A stretch of DNA of 64,000 bases, taken from NCBI GenBank assembly GCA_027405735.1, contig JAPEHQ010000016.1, positions 310,001-374,000 of the forward strand, read 5' to 3'. A program made the position numbers and the translations under genes. This stretch comes from Mucor racemosus (lineage: Eukaryota > Mucoromycota > Mucoromycetes > Mucorales > Mucoraceae). The notes under the pieces are model-generated. The model ran no database searches. It worked only from the letters and a program-made list of their open reading frames with translations, and was not told the origin of the DNA. Below are positions 10,945 through 24,390 of the stretch, piece after piece. Each line of letters starts with the position of its first letter. The stretch's first letter is position 1.

Positions 10945-13900
10945 ATGCCAAATAGCACACCTAACTCGCGCTTCAATGCTACCATCATAAACATACATTC
11001 ACCCAATGATGAAATACATTCTGTCAACGAAAACAATTCATTTCGTCGCACGTCTAATGCATCAAGACAACAACAGCAACAACAGCAGCAACAACCTCCT
11101 AAACCTTCTCCAAAGGTAGAAGAATATAGGAAAATGATACAACATATTATAGGCAAAATATTGAAAAGAAAAAGACCACCTACTGCTTTGTTTCATTTAA
11201 GTGAACTTTGTAGAACAACTCAAGTGACAGACCAGTTTGAAAATGATGATACTATCGATCTTCTTATTCAGTTGAGATCTGCGTTGATGGTTTGCCATCA
11301 AGTAGGACTAAGTGCTCAAGTACTGATGCAAGGGTATATTGGTTAAATATGAGACATAGTTGATAAATTATTGATTTTTTTTTGTTATTAGTGAACGTAC
11401 ACCAACAGCTTCTCCAGCCTCATCCAGAGCAAATTCACCAGCACCTTCACCTCATATTGGAAGTCCAGCTCGTTCAGCAGATGGATCATCATCAAATGTA
11501 CCCAACATGGTATCTGTCAAAGAAAAGCGATCAGATTTTGAGACCATTTTATATGTATTGAATGACCTCGTACTTAATGACAGTCGGTTCAAAACAGCTA
11601 ATCCTAAACCATCTCGACCTCCATTTACTATGCAAACAATCTTGATCGATATAGCACTAGTTCTTGTGCAAATCCGTGATGATTCCGCTGGATTATACCA
11701 TATTGGCACAGTATTTTTACCTGCATTTGAAGCATTTTCTGAGGGAAATATGCTCGGCAAACTTTTATCATTATTCTTGGATAGTTTATTACCTAAATTA
11801 ATGAAATTGAAAGATGAACCCAAGCCACGTTCTTCAAACCTAAGAAAAGCTTCTAAAGGAGATGCATCCAGTAAGTTTTACACACTATTAAATAGATGAA
11901 TATTGACAGAAATCAAAAGAATCAACACATAGGAAATCACAAATCAACCAAAATACGCCCACCATCAATATCCAAAGCCCAGAACCCGATCAGGCAGCTA
12001 ATACCCCATTGAAAATGTCACATCTGACTATCGATACTCGCCCATACTCTATAGATACAACCGGAGGAGGAGCACCATCATCACCTCATTCGCCACTCTC
12101 ACCTGCCGCTCCTAGCGCACACAGCAGTATGCAAGGACAACCCGTTGCTGAATATCATGCATACGCATTATTCACCCCACTTTTATTTTTCATGATCCAA
12201 TACTTGGATCCATACTTGGCAGCACAACCCACTAAAGCGCAACAAGAAAACCTAAGTTTTTCATTAACAAGGCAAGCAAATTCAATCCACAACTTTCATC
12301 GTGCACTTTCTTTTATGATGAGTTGTAAACCTGATCTTTATTTGGATATTTTAGATGTCATTTCACATAGTAGTTCAGAGGTGAAATTTCGAGCATGTCA
12401 AATATTATTGTATTATTATTTCGTTAGTGTGGGGCATGTCATGGTGGCAGATCCCTTGCCTTTGTTGGGCACTAGGGAAGAATTGGAAATATTGGATCAA
12501 CATAGAGAACAGCAAGAATTTGAAGAACAACGTCAAAAGAATCATCAATATAATAACCAACATCATCCATACCAAAATCATCATCATCAACAACAACAAC
12601 AACAGCAGCAGCAGCATGGTAATTATCGCCCTAATTTTATGCAACATCCAAGTGGAGTTGATTCATTAGATGAAGATTTGGATGAAGATCATCATGTTTG
12701 GTATCCATACATGTTTGACCATGCGCCACGAAAGCAAAACATGTATGATTCAAATGACACCCCATTCCAAGCTAGCAATAACAGTACATTTCCATTAATG
12801 GTACATGATGATATGAACGAGGCATACTGTAAAGAATGTTTCAAACCTATTAAAGGCTTTGGATTGCGTTGTTTCCAATGTAAAGGGAGTGTTCATTATA
12901 ATTGCTCAAGTGCTGTAGCAGATATGAAGGAGCAAGGCATCATGTTTTATGTTAAAGCTGGGGGAATCCAAAAAGTTGTTACCCCTCAATACTGTAATAT
13001 ATCACCACAACCTAGATTTCGTGATATGGTGAATCGAGGTCTTTTGGGTTGGACAATCAAATCGAATTCTTCTCGAGTGGGTTTGTTGGGCCATATGTTT
13101 CAATTAGTTAATTTGTACACTTTGACTATTTGTGCATGTTGTGGATTGCCTCTGTGGGGTATATCTCAACAAGGATACCATTGTATGGAGTGTAATCGAT
13201 TTGTACATGTCCAATGTCTTGCAGAAGCAGAAGAACGAAACAGTTTTATCAAAAAGAGAGAAAACGGTAGCAGCTTTCAAATGTGTGTTCCATATCAGCC
13301 CTTGTTAGAAAGCGATATACAAATTTCTCAATCTGATCTGTCTAATAACCTTTGTCTTTATTATGATGATGCGTTACCACTCAATGTTGAATCACTTGAA
13401 GGCAGAAGCTTTGAAGAAGTTGGTACCATGTTAAATGCGCTGATGTTACAAGATCATATATTGCACTGCGGTGTTGCAGCTGGCTGTCTATTAATTACAC
13501 ACGAATCTGATGACCCTTTATCATCAAAATTGGATAGCAAACAAGAAAATGAGGAAAAATTAGATGCGCCATTGTTTAAACTTGAAACGAAACCATCTCA
13601 TAGCGCTGTATTAACAAAAGCTATCAAATTATGTTCTGATTACCTTTCATCAGGAAAATGTTTTGGATCTACTTTTCTCGCTGATTTTTGTGGCCACAAA
13701 TCAAGCACAATTGATAAGTTTGTTTTGAGTAAAGAGGAATACCTTGGACATCTCAGTGCAATGATGAAATGCTTAATGACTTCATTTGCTAGTGGAGGTA
13801 ATATTACAGCATCATTCCCAACATCAACAGCAGCAGCGGCATCTTCGCCTATACAACCTACAGCAACTACGACAGCAGATAAAAGAAGATCTGCAGGTGA

Positions 13901-16900
13901 TTCTCGTGGATTTTTGCAGGTATCTCCTAATCCTTTTACTGCAAATTGGGAAGATGAGGAAGATGATTTCGGTGAAGGCCATACACCTAATGAATACCTT
14001 GATCGATCCATTCTTTTATCATGGCTCATGACTAATTTGAATTTCAAGAGTCGAAAAGCAGCTGAAATCATGCTGCAACATATGCGAAATTTAGGATTTT
14101 TTGAACGTTTTGATGCTTCTCCTATGTTATTTCCAAATGATGGATCTAGTAGTAAGGATCAAGAAAGGGCTGTGCAAGTTATTTTTCCTGTTCCTTATGC
14201 TATTGATTGTTCTGCCAATGTAGAATCCCTTATCAATTCGATCGAAGCTTGTTTACAAGATGTTGACTTATCGATTAATGAATGTGGATTGTTGCTATTG
14301 GTTAGAAGATGTTGGCCAGACCCATTCATGTCAAACTATACTCGAGAACGTTTGGTGAATGCTATTGTTGGTTGGATTTTTGATGAGGATGAACGTCTTT
14401 TGGCTTTACATGCTGAATTAACATCTAATAAGAGTCCTAATGTACATGCTAATAAGCAACAAAATAAATGGGCGCAGGCAGCTCTATTATCAAGAATGAA
14501 AGGAGGAAATCATACTATAGATCGTCATAGAGTAAGTACGTTTCATCAAACTACAACAGCAGGCGTTAGTAGCGGTGCAAGTAGTATATATGTCACTACA
14601 CGTGCTGCTTTAAGAGATAGATATATTGTACGTTGGATGGCAACAGTTCATGACATGGACAAGAATGCTTATACAGATATTCTATACAATGTCATGGAGG
14701 AAATTATTGATGATAAATATGAAGAGTGCACTGTTCCAAATTGGGGAGAAACTCATGATACAAAGGTAGTATATTTATTAAACACTTATAATAGGATGAA
14801 ACTAATTTGGATATAGAAACATGTTTTGCAAAAATACGAACAATTGATCAGTTACATTCTTAAACTAAAGACCAACGGCCTTACATTCACATCTTTGGAG
14901 CCTATCCTACAGAAATGGCTAGAGAGAACCCATGTTGAATTTAGCCATCTTGGTATTTTAAAGGTAAAAACCTCGATTAAAATGATACAGATATAGCAAT
15001 TTTATTCACTCAATACATTAGGAAAAAGAGCCTGTCGATATTCGACATTTAGCAAAACTTTGCTCTACAAAACATTCAGTATCCAAAATGTCTGGCTCGC
15101 TTCCATCTTCTTCAGCAGATGTAGCAAACCCAATCGATATCATCATGTCTCAATTTGATGCTGGAGATATACAAAGCATTGATCGTGGTATGCGCTGGTT
15201 GACATTAGTAACACATTCAGGGTAAGTAAATACTGGGAAATGTTGGTACAATAATCTAATCGTTTTCAATAGAACCGGCATTCCTTCGAATTCATTAGCT
15301 CATATAGCTAGATTGATTGTTGCAGCTCGTACTCCTCTAGATATTACAGCAGAATTTGTCAAGATTGTTTGGTTTCAAGCTGTCAATGGTTTGAATGTAC
15401 CAACTCCTCGTGCTGCAGTAATTGATGTTATTGGTTATTTGAATGAAATTGCATTGGAAACCTTAAAAGTTAACAACGAAAGCCAATCTTTATCTGATGA
15501 AAGTTTAACTAGTGCTCAAACATTTATCAAGTATTCTGCAGCATTGGCTTGTTTTGCTTATAATTGTCCTCCTAAAAGTATAACTGAACTTGGTATTGTA
15601 CCTCATGTAGCTGGTCATGCTACAAATGCACCGTAAGTGTTTCTGCGATTTTAGATGTTTTTTTTTCCGCATTATTGATAGTGTGTTCTATAGACATAGC
15701 AAAAGATCAACACTTGCAGAAAATTCTGTAATGATGCAAGCCGATGAAAAGACACCATTGATTCAATGCATGCTGCTTTATTTACGATTTGATCAACTGA
15801 ATGTTCGAGAAGATATCATCAAAATGTTTTATGGATTATCTCATTGGGGCTTTGGTATTAGTAACAAAGATGAATTTATTACAAAATGCATGCCTCAATT
15901 GATCCCATCGTAAGTATCTACATATTGTTAGCAAAACAATATACTTACATATCGATAGAATTTGGGAATTACTTACACCCACCCATGATCATTTGAGTGA
16001 TATTAATTTGGGTTTATTGATGAAGCTGATCAGTGTAGATGTTCGATATTTCCAAGCTTGTGTATTTAAGATATTCGAAGATGCTAATTGGGAAGTTAGG
16101 TAACATCGAGTTCGATATTATTATAGATAAAATATTAAGCATAGTATTTTGTAGATATCAAGGTCTTGATAATCTTTTTGGATTATTCACAAAAATGGAT
16201 GCAGCATTCCAAACGGAATGGCTCAAGTTACTTTCTCATTTAGGACCAGTATTCAGTTATTTTATTGGATGTTTATGGGACAAGGAGGAATATGTTCGAT
16301 CTAAAGCCTATGCCTTAATCAGAACATTTGGTACATTGCACTTGCGATCTGCATTCCGTTGCTGGGAAGCATATTTCTTGACAGCAACAGATAGACAAAA
16401 AATGTCTCTTGTAAGCCTCATGACACAATTGAATGCATTATTTCCTGATTGGCAAGTACTTCAATGGGAATCACTCCTAGAAGCTTTAGAAATGAAGACG
16501 CCTGTTGACATTTTGGATGAATATACTCGCTCTTCATCCATTGAACATGATTTGATCAAAGAGGATGCAGATGTTCCTGGCAGTGAATCTCAGAACCATC
16601 ATCATCACCAGCACGATCAAGAGTCTGCAGAATCTGAAAATGTCAAAGTTCTTATGCTTACATTAGCTCTACAAATGCTGAGCAATCATCTCAGTATTGA
16701 ACCCTCTCAAATTTCTCGTCTCAAATTTATTCTTGTTCAACAAATGAATTTCCAAAATTGTCAATTATTTAACGATGGTGGAGAAATTACAGTAGAATTT
16801 GGTTTGCTTAAATACAATCCAAAGGATCCAGCTAGAGTGGCTGTCATGATTTCTTGTATTCGTGGGTTAAAGAAAATTATGGATAGTTTTGCTCCTTTGC

Positions 16901-19286
16901 CAGCTGAAACTGTAGCTGCTATGGCATCAGATTCTCTTGAGCAATCTAGAATGAATTTGTCTGAAAATAGTAGTCCAGGTGTTCATTTCATAGATGTTGT
17001 ACTCAAAATGATGAATTCGGGTGTAGATTTGACGAAATTGGGCCATATGATGTTGAAAGCATGGCTTGAGATTGTATTGATTGTTGTGTACAAGGTAAAT
17101 CTCTCATAAGGCATTTAATGCGGCGCAAATCCATTAACATGTCAAATCAATATAGCATAATATTTTAGATCGAGAATATGAACAGCATATTGTTACTTGC
17201 ATGAAACAAATCATCGATCTTCTTACTGAAGATGTGAGTGAAGAAAACAAGCTTTTGATATTGGAAATCTTGAAATGTCTTTTACGTCGATCCGACCATT
17301 TAACAGCTATGGTTTTATCAAAGCAAATCTTGGCATTGGGTAAACTGATGACAAAATTAGGCATTCGTAACTCTGAACCAGTGTATTTGAAAGCTAAACA
17401 GTTCCTAAAGAGTGCATTTTTACGTTTTGCTGTAGCTGGTTTGTTTGTATTGATGTTCAAAAATCAAACAGTGTCAGATTCCAATACTGGAGATGTTGAT
17501 TTATTCTTTGTTCTACGTACAGTCATTGATCAAGATGATGTGATTCCTGATGAGGATGTACGAGGCGAGATTATCTATTTGCGAGATCAACCTGTACGTG
17601 ATGTCTTGGATAAATTAATGAAACAACAAATGGAACGAAAGGCTTTTTCGACTGTGTTGCATAATACAAGCCGCTACGTTGAGACAGTACACACTCATCC
17701 TTATTCTGAAAATATTTTGAACGATTATGCTGGATTTATTAATGCATTGATTAAGCACACTGCTGATTGGAGACGATCTGATTGGAATATTAACCCTGTA
17801 TTTACCATGTCAGCCATATTATTGAAAGAACATCCGTATCACCATTCTATATTGTTACCTCCCATTCAAGCTATTTTCAAGCATGGCCTTTCCAATTGCA
17901 CCATACAACCTGAAGCTGTAGTTAAATTAATGGCAGCATATTCAGCAATTGCGTCAATTCCAGGTGCTCAACCAAACAATATTTTTGTAGATATAATCAT
18001 TGATGAACTTAAAAGCACTATCTCTATGGCTTCAAAGCCCAATAAGGACACATTACTGGTTCTGCTTCAACTTGTACTTTGGGACACTAAACCAAATGGT
18101 CAAAATTGGTATACTAAAATTGAAACATCAATATTGGGTGAAATGCTACACGGACATCATAGAGCTCAATATTTTGATGGCAAATTGCTTCATTTATTGC
18201 CGTTTTTTGTTAGTTTTATGAAGCGAGCTTCAACTAGCCAACAATTTACAAAGAAAGATTTCAAGGTCTATAGTTGCATTGCTCAATTGATCGTGGCAAT
18301 GTGTTTGAAAGATCCTAAACTTATGGTCATTATATTTGGTTATTTAAAGGTATGTGTAAATATCATTTGATTACGTATTAAGCTTTTACTAATATTTTAT
18401 TATTTTTTTTTAGCTTGAGGAAGGTGCTGAATGTCTTCGATTCTTGAATTGGTTCATCTTGACATTACTTCGAGAAAAAGCAGATACCTTATTATACGAA
18501 ATGCTTGGTTACGAGGTTGTTTTAACTGAACTTTTAGTTCGTACATTTAACACCGTCGAGGTAGACTTTCATATACCAGATCTCAACTTTTCTTATAATC
18601 CTTCAAGTGAGAAGTTATTACTCTGTTTCTTGTTATTGAAATCCTATGTTTTGTTGAAATTAAGGAGTGGAAATGTAAAAAATGATAATCCCATCAAAAC
18701 ACAATCATTGAATCCTATTTCATTCTGGTTAACTTTATGGCCAGCGCTTCGTCGATTGTTAGATTTAATTGAACCCTCTACATTATTCATGGTAAGTGTA
18801 ATCAGTAGCATACCCAAATTATCAAATACTAACACACATGCAATGCAGTCTGGTAATGTTGGTTTATCAGTGTGGAACATGTTTTTATCATTACTGCAAT
18901 TTCTGTTTGCTTCTCGTAGTGAAGTAGTTATGATCAATGCCTACGAATGGAGTGATCTTTTAGATGATCTATTGAAAAAGGTAAAAATAAAACAACCCTG
19001 CAAGTATCAAGTAATTAACATCATTCTGTAGCTGAATGACGATAATAATCATATTTCACATCAAGACAATGGTGGCATGGACCATGTTATTTCATTAGAT
19101 GATTTCCGAAATCAGGTTACAAAGTTAAAGGGAATGTTTGATATCCCTCCCATTGAAGTGCCTGCTGTAACAATGGTAAATCAACTCTTTTTGGAATTGC
19201 GTGATGTTATGAGATTGCAAGCCGAGAGTATGCAAATGCAGGGCAATAATCGTGCTTTGATGCAAACAATCAATACCAATTTTTAG
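10945..19286 (+). CDS. Giant UNC79-like helical-repeat protein with two C1-type zinc fingers
   Basis: Thirteen exons join in frame into 2558 aa: 10945-11333, 11392-11870, 11920-14765, 14817-14963, 15022-15221, 15273-15632, 15694-15909, 15959-16099, 16155-17094, 17156-18349, 18414-18791, 18849-18980, 19032-19286. The acceptor at 11919 was chosen because only it keeps the frame open. The protein is mostly helical-repeat-like, with poly-Gln and Ser/Pro linkers. Two cysteine-rich modules are at ~593-625 (CKECFKPIKGFGLRCFQCKG, then HYNC) and ~682-730 (CACCGLPLWGISQQGYHCM..CNRFVHVQC), the second a good C1 fold. The block DILDVISHSSSEVKFRACQI resembles a conserved stretch of animal UNC79, a scaffold of the NALCN leak channel; fungi have a related channel, Cch1. 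The UNC79 link is from recall. A cytosolic, membrane-associated scaffold is inferred. Confidence 0.6.
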
Positions 19287-19840
19287 AAATAAACAATTAG
19301 ATTCTATGCAATTTTGTTAGATAATATATAAACAATTTTCATGATATAATAATGATATTTATTGGCAGTATAGAAATGCACACAGATTTCTACACAATAT
19401 GAATATGATTTTTGACATTTTTTTAAAGTTTAACTCTATCAAAAGATGGGCCGCATATGTATCTGCAAATCAAGGTAGTATTGCTTGTAGCTGTAACTAA
19501 ATTGCTCTTGGATAAATTAGAGACTTCGTACTATGTATCTTACAGTGTATTGAAGCAAACAAACAATTCATACCGAGTAATGATTTTTGCATGATTATTT
19601 GATCCTATTTTAGGCAGTTCTATAATCCACTAAAAATTAAATACTTTATTCTCTAAATACGTCATCATTTCCTCAAGTGGATATCATGAAGAATAATGTT
19701 TTTTGTATTTATTCTCCTCCTTCGCTTTTATTATTTTTCCACATTGAACAAACTTCCATATAACTAGATACAATGAAAATGGTATCAAAAGGCATTTCAA
19801 GGTTAACGTATTCGTATGTTTAATATGAAGAGCATTCAAA
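19287..19840. other. 3' region downstream of the UNC79-like gene
   Basis: AT-rich, with no gene seen. Several ATAATA/AATAAA-like signals follow the stop within about 70 bp. The region leads into the tandem repeat starting at 19841. Confidence 0.4.
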
Positions 19841-20972
19841 ACTGTTACATTTCCTCTCAATTGCATACACATGATCCATCAAGGTTGAACCACTATGTTT
19901 GCTACATCGTTATTATAAAGCTTGTAAGGTGCTCGAAGTCCTCTCAGTTCACTTTTCAGTGTCTTGCATGATTGACCCACCGAGCTTGGTTTATAATAAC
20001 TTACCAATTAGTCTGTGGATGGTATATATATATATATATATATATAGCAAGATGTACGCATAGTGCTTGAAGTCCTCTGTAAATCATATACGTGCATTTG
20101 ATGCTCATAAGCATTTTGATTGTTCTACTGCAGCAACTTATCAAAGGTAATTATCTTGATACTATCACGTTTTAAATTATTTGATGACTCGATTCTTTTT
20201 TTTTTTTTTTTTGGGAATTTTTAGTATAAATCATCCAAACTGTTACATTTCCTCTCAATTGCATACACATGATCCATCAAGGTTGAACCACTATGTTTGC
20301 TACATCGTTATTATAAAGCTTGTAAGGTGCTCGAAGTCCTCTCAGTTCACTTTTCAGTGTTTTGCATGATTGACCCACCGAGCTTGGTTTATAATAACTT
20401 ACCAATTAGTCTGTGGATGGTATATATATATATATATATATATATAGCAAGATGTACGCATAGTGCTTGAAGTCCTCTGTAAATCATATACGTGCATTTG
20501 ATGCTCATAAGCATTTTGGTTGGTTTACTGCAGCAACTTATCAAAGGTAATTATTTTGACATTATCACGTTTTAAATTATTTGATGACTCAATTCTTTTT
20601 TTTTTTTGGGAATTTTTAGTATAAATCATCCAAACTGTTACATTTCCTCTCAATTGCATACACATGATCCATCAAGATTGAACCACTATGTTTGCTACAT
20701 CGTTATTATAAAGCTTGTAAGGTGCTCGAAGTCCTCTCAGTTCACTTTTCAGTGTTTTGCATGATTGACCCACCGAGCTTGGTTTATAATAACTTACCAA
20801 TTAGTCTGTGGATGGTATATATATATATATAGCAAGATGTACGCATAGTGCTTGAAGTCCTCTGTAAATCATATACGTGCATTTGATGCTCATAAGCATT
20901 TTGGTTGGTTTACTGCAGCAACTCATCAAAGGCAATCGTCTTGACTCTACCGCGTTTATATCTGATAACTCA
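19841..20972. repeat. Three tandem copies of a ~396-bp unit
   Basis: Copies begin at 19841, 20239 and 20634 (ACTGTTACATTTCCTCTCAA each time), so the period is 398 then 395 bp; the third fades near 20972. Copies are almost identical. Length differences come mainly from an internal (TA)n tract (about 20021-20046, 20421-20447, 20816-20831) and a poly-T run. There is no shared long ORF. Conserved phrases include CCACCGAGCTTGGTTTATAA and GCAAGATGTACGCATAGTGC. Confidence 0.85.
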
Positions 20973-21428
20973 AGTGCTGTTTATTAATAGATTTTTAATA
21001 CAAGAAACAACCAGAATTATTATAATTGCTCTCACTTGCAATTACCAAGAAAAAATATACGCCAATATATCCGTGATGTTGAATTTTAATCCAAAAATAA
21101 GTTTTCGGAAATATCCTATTTTTTGCAGTTGGTAAAAAATGGAAACAATAAAGACTATATATCGTTATGAGTCGAAGAAGTGGCCTATACATACCACATA
21201 TATGGACATCTTAACCACCACTGATATCAAAAATACCTAATTTAGATATCTTTTCTTGACATTATTGTTTATTTAGAGGTCATTTTAAAAAACTTTAATA
21301 AATGTATTTTATTCACATATTTACATAAGAAGGGAGGGAGAGAGAAAGACAAGATATCACCGCGAATGAATTTTTCAATACAATAATTGGGGGAGGAGGA
21401 GGACACAACACAACACAAAATTTTGCAA
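20973..21428. other. 3' region of the orphan gene; no other gene seen
   Basis: AT-rich DNA between the tandem repeats and the orphan gene's stop. It includes purine-rich stretches near 21330-21345 and 21390-21405. Open frames here are short and lack recognisable motifs. Confidence 0.35.
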
Positions 21429-23306
21429 TTACTTTGATTGCTTATGCTTTTTGTGAGGAGAGGTAGCTGGGGAAGACTTTTCAGAGTTTGAGGAGGAGGG
21501 AAAGTCTTCATTATTGCTGATATCTAAAAAATTGCTAATTTCAAAGTTCATCTTCTTGTACATGGTATTCAGGTGAAACAAAGAGCCAATGAAGGTAGGG
21601 AGTTGTTGTGGCAACAGGGCAAGGGATGTTGGAATTGAGATCTTCTTTTCCAAAAGAAATAGATAAAAAGAATAAGAAACCTTTGACATGCTGTAAATAT
21701 AGATAGTATTCACTAAAGATCATAAATAAAATATTATTAGCAAGCACGCATTCAGTGGAGATAAGTTTACTCACAATATACTTGAATGCCAAAAACCTTG
21801 ATTTTTTTAAAACTCTTGAGGTTGGGTGTGATAGTGCTGTGTTCAATTGCTTTCAAAATTGATTTTAAATTACGAGACAACTTATTACGATCACCAAGGA
21901 AATGAGCCTTATTTGTTTTATAATTGGGGCCAGAAACCTCACAAACACTGATAGCCAAATTGTATAAATTATAGGTGTAAATAATATCAATCTTGGGGCC
22001 TGCCTCTGAATGTTCATCATCATTGGTGACTCGAGCAGCGCAATGAAGATGGGATTCACCACTAAACAAGATACACAAGTTAGGCATGAAAATAATTTTG
22101 AAATCTGTTGTTACTCACAGTTTGGGAGAGAAAGGTACATCAAAGAACACTTGCTGGAAAATAGGGAAGAGAAAGAAAAAAGTAAACTCCGTCTCATTCC
22201 ACTGACGATTCAATTTATCTTCAATGCATAAAGCATCTCGACTAGTGAAAGGATATTTATAAATCATGATTCATAAATACGTATAAGGAAATAGCAATTA
22301 TTTACAATACTTTTACAATTTTGATAACTCTCTTGTTTATTTCAGAACTTTCTGGTGATAAACGTACTTTGGCTTTGGCTTCTTTTAATGCTCGTTTCAA
22401 TGTAACTGACTTTAATCGCTGTTTTCATATTTATGTGTTAGCAAATAGTCTTAATTTTCAACCATCACTTACCTCCATAATATCTATGGTGATTGCAGTT
22501 GTAGCCTTGTTTATTTTAAACTTAGATGAGTGTAAAATTGAAAATCCCTTAAACTGATCTTTATTGATAACGTTGTAGATTGATTGCTTTTGGCTGGAGG
22601 TAGTTAAATCAATAATGGAATAGTAGAGCAAACTAAAAAAACTACATGTCAATAATTCAATTAAGAGGCAAGTGCATAACTTAAAATTTACTCTTTTTTG
22701 TGCATCTCTGCTACATGAGAAAGCTTTCCTTTTTCTTTGTTCAATTTTTTCAATATAATCATATTTGTTATGGCCATACTATTAACATTGAATATATCAT
22801 CCTTTGCGGATTCCTATGGCAGACAGTAAGCTTTTAACATATTTTATAGTTTACAAATTAAACCTCACCACCAGCATATTTTCAACTGCGATTGAACGCG
22901 TCTCCGCTACATTTCTTTTGATCTGATTGTTGTCAATATGCTACAAAATGGTTTACTTTTAATTTAGAGAGAAATAAAAAAGGATTTTTTTATTAGACTC
23001 TTACAATTCTTCTATTCAACTCAAGATCGGTAAAGTCAATTAAATAATAATCTTTCGTGACCTTTTAAAAGACAATTTAATATCTTACAAAATAAAATTA
23101 AAATGAGAGCTTACTTTGATTTCTTCGTGCAGAGAAGCAAACTTATCAATTTCAGACGACCAGAATAATTTGAGATCCAAATCACGTTTCTCAGGTTGGA
23201 GGTTGTTGCAATACTTTTGGATAGGATCTCTTTCTTTATTGAAAAAGCTAGAAATAGTAACTTTATTCTTGCCTTTTTGTGAAATATAATTTTCAAGCAA
23301 ATTCAT
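21429..23306 (-). CDS. Orphan Mucoromycota-type protein, nine exons
   Basis: I do not recognise a characterised family. Nine exons join in frame to 469 aa: 23306-23115, 23061-23005, 22940-22869, 22813-22692, 22632-22473, 22418-22306, 22241-22119, 22061-21775, 21712-21429. The start is the first ATG of the first exon (MNLLENYISQKGKN). A central region contains GPKIDIIYTYNLYNLAISVC and a following EVSGPNYKTNKAHFLGDRNK block. From memory, similarly arranged orphan proteins with E-[IV]-SGP and D-[RL]-x-K-L motifs are numerous in Mucorales genomes. The C-terminus is Ser/Lys-rich (SSSNSEKSS...HKKHKQ). No signal peptide or membrane segment is evident. A LINE fragment ends about 70 bp upstream of the start, so expression may depend on repeat-derived sequence. 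Function unknown. Confidence 0.6.
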
Positions 23307-23379
23307 TGTAAAAAAGCATAAAGAACAAAGAAAAAAAGAAACAAAATGTTGCTTAAAAACCCCCTTTTTTTAAAGGTTT

Positions 23380-24075
23380 TTAGTATTTGCTCCGCGTTGA
23401 CAGTTGCATGACTAAAAATAATGAAATCACTATTGCGAACCTTGTCCTCATCGAACATTTTTTGGATGTCGATTCGAACATTGGCCATAATAGAGATTGG
23501 TTCAAAACGTTGCTGAGAGAAGATAAGACGATAGTGAGCCCTCCAAATATGTGCCAGTGTGACAAGAACAATAAAATGGGAGGAAGCCTTGGACTTCTGA
23601 CTATAATGAATGTTGTAAAAATCAATATTGATGATGGAATGGCGGATATCATCAATGGTAACCGTGGGCCAAAGGAACTCAAAGATGATACCTGCCAGAT
23701 GAGAACCTTCTTTGGACAGCAGAATAGAAAATGACCATTTGAGTCATTATCAATTGCGCATACGGCACACAAGGAGGACAAGTGTACAGTAGGGAATATA
23801 TATTTCAAGAGAGCTTGGTGGGAAATGCAGTTATTGATAAAACGGTAAAAGACATTCCTTTGAATCATAGTCAACGACAGGGACCAAAAAAATCTCCAGG
23901 CAGAGGATTCAATGGAAGCTAACTGTGGTGGAGCGATAGACAAAGATGTACGAGCATGGCGAAACGTTTTGGTATTGATTTCCGTCGATGAGGTAGAGAG
24001 ATCATTGGACTGCAAGATATGAGAGGAAAAAGGACGAAGAGAAAAATCCTTTTTGAGTGTTGTTGGTGGTGGTAA
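23380..24075 (-). pseudogene. LINE-type retrotransposon 3' remnant (zinc-binding end of reverse transcriptase ORF)
   Basis: A minus-strand frame open for over 210 codons encodes the tail typical of non-LTR retrotransposon ORF2. It has SSAWRFFWSLSLTMIQRNVF (the family's W-x2-FW..L...R...W/F pattern), then a CCHC-like zinc-binding module LCAVCAIDNDSNGHFLFCC, then HWHIFGG. Upstream polymerase domains are absent: the open frame begins near 24075 with no YxDD, so it is 5'-truncated, as LINE insertions usually are. It lies on the same strand as the orphan gene and ends just before that gene's ATG. No poly-A tail is obvious. Confidence 0.7.
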
Positions 24076-24390
24076 GATCTATCATAATAAAACTTCATTT
24101 ATCACGTTGTAAACCAGACTTTGTTTGCACTTAAAATATTATTCTCTACACAAATTCATTTCCTTTTCAATCCTTAAAATCAGTAGTATAATAACGATAT
24201 TTTTCTATAAATATGCCACCAAAATATGATAATAAATAAAAGTTAGCTCTTTTCTTACTTAAAATCTCAATCCTTTATAACTTAGTATCTTTTTATTTGT
24301 TTATAATCTAAATATTAAGCCTGGAATATATTCTATATAATAGATAACTACCCTCTTAAGTTCATTATTTGAATACATCTACTTAATGTA
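24076..24390. other. AT-rich spacer, nothing recognised
   Basis: No ORF, repeat relationship or RNA gene is visible between the LINE fragment and the left end of the palindromic element. Confidence 0.35.
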
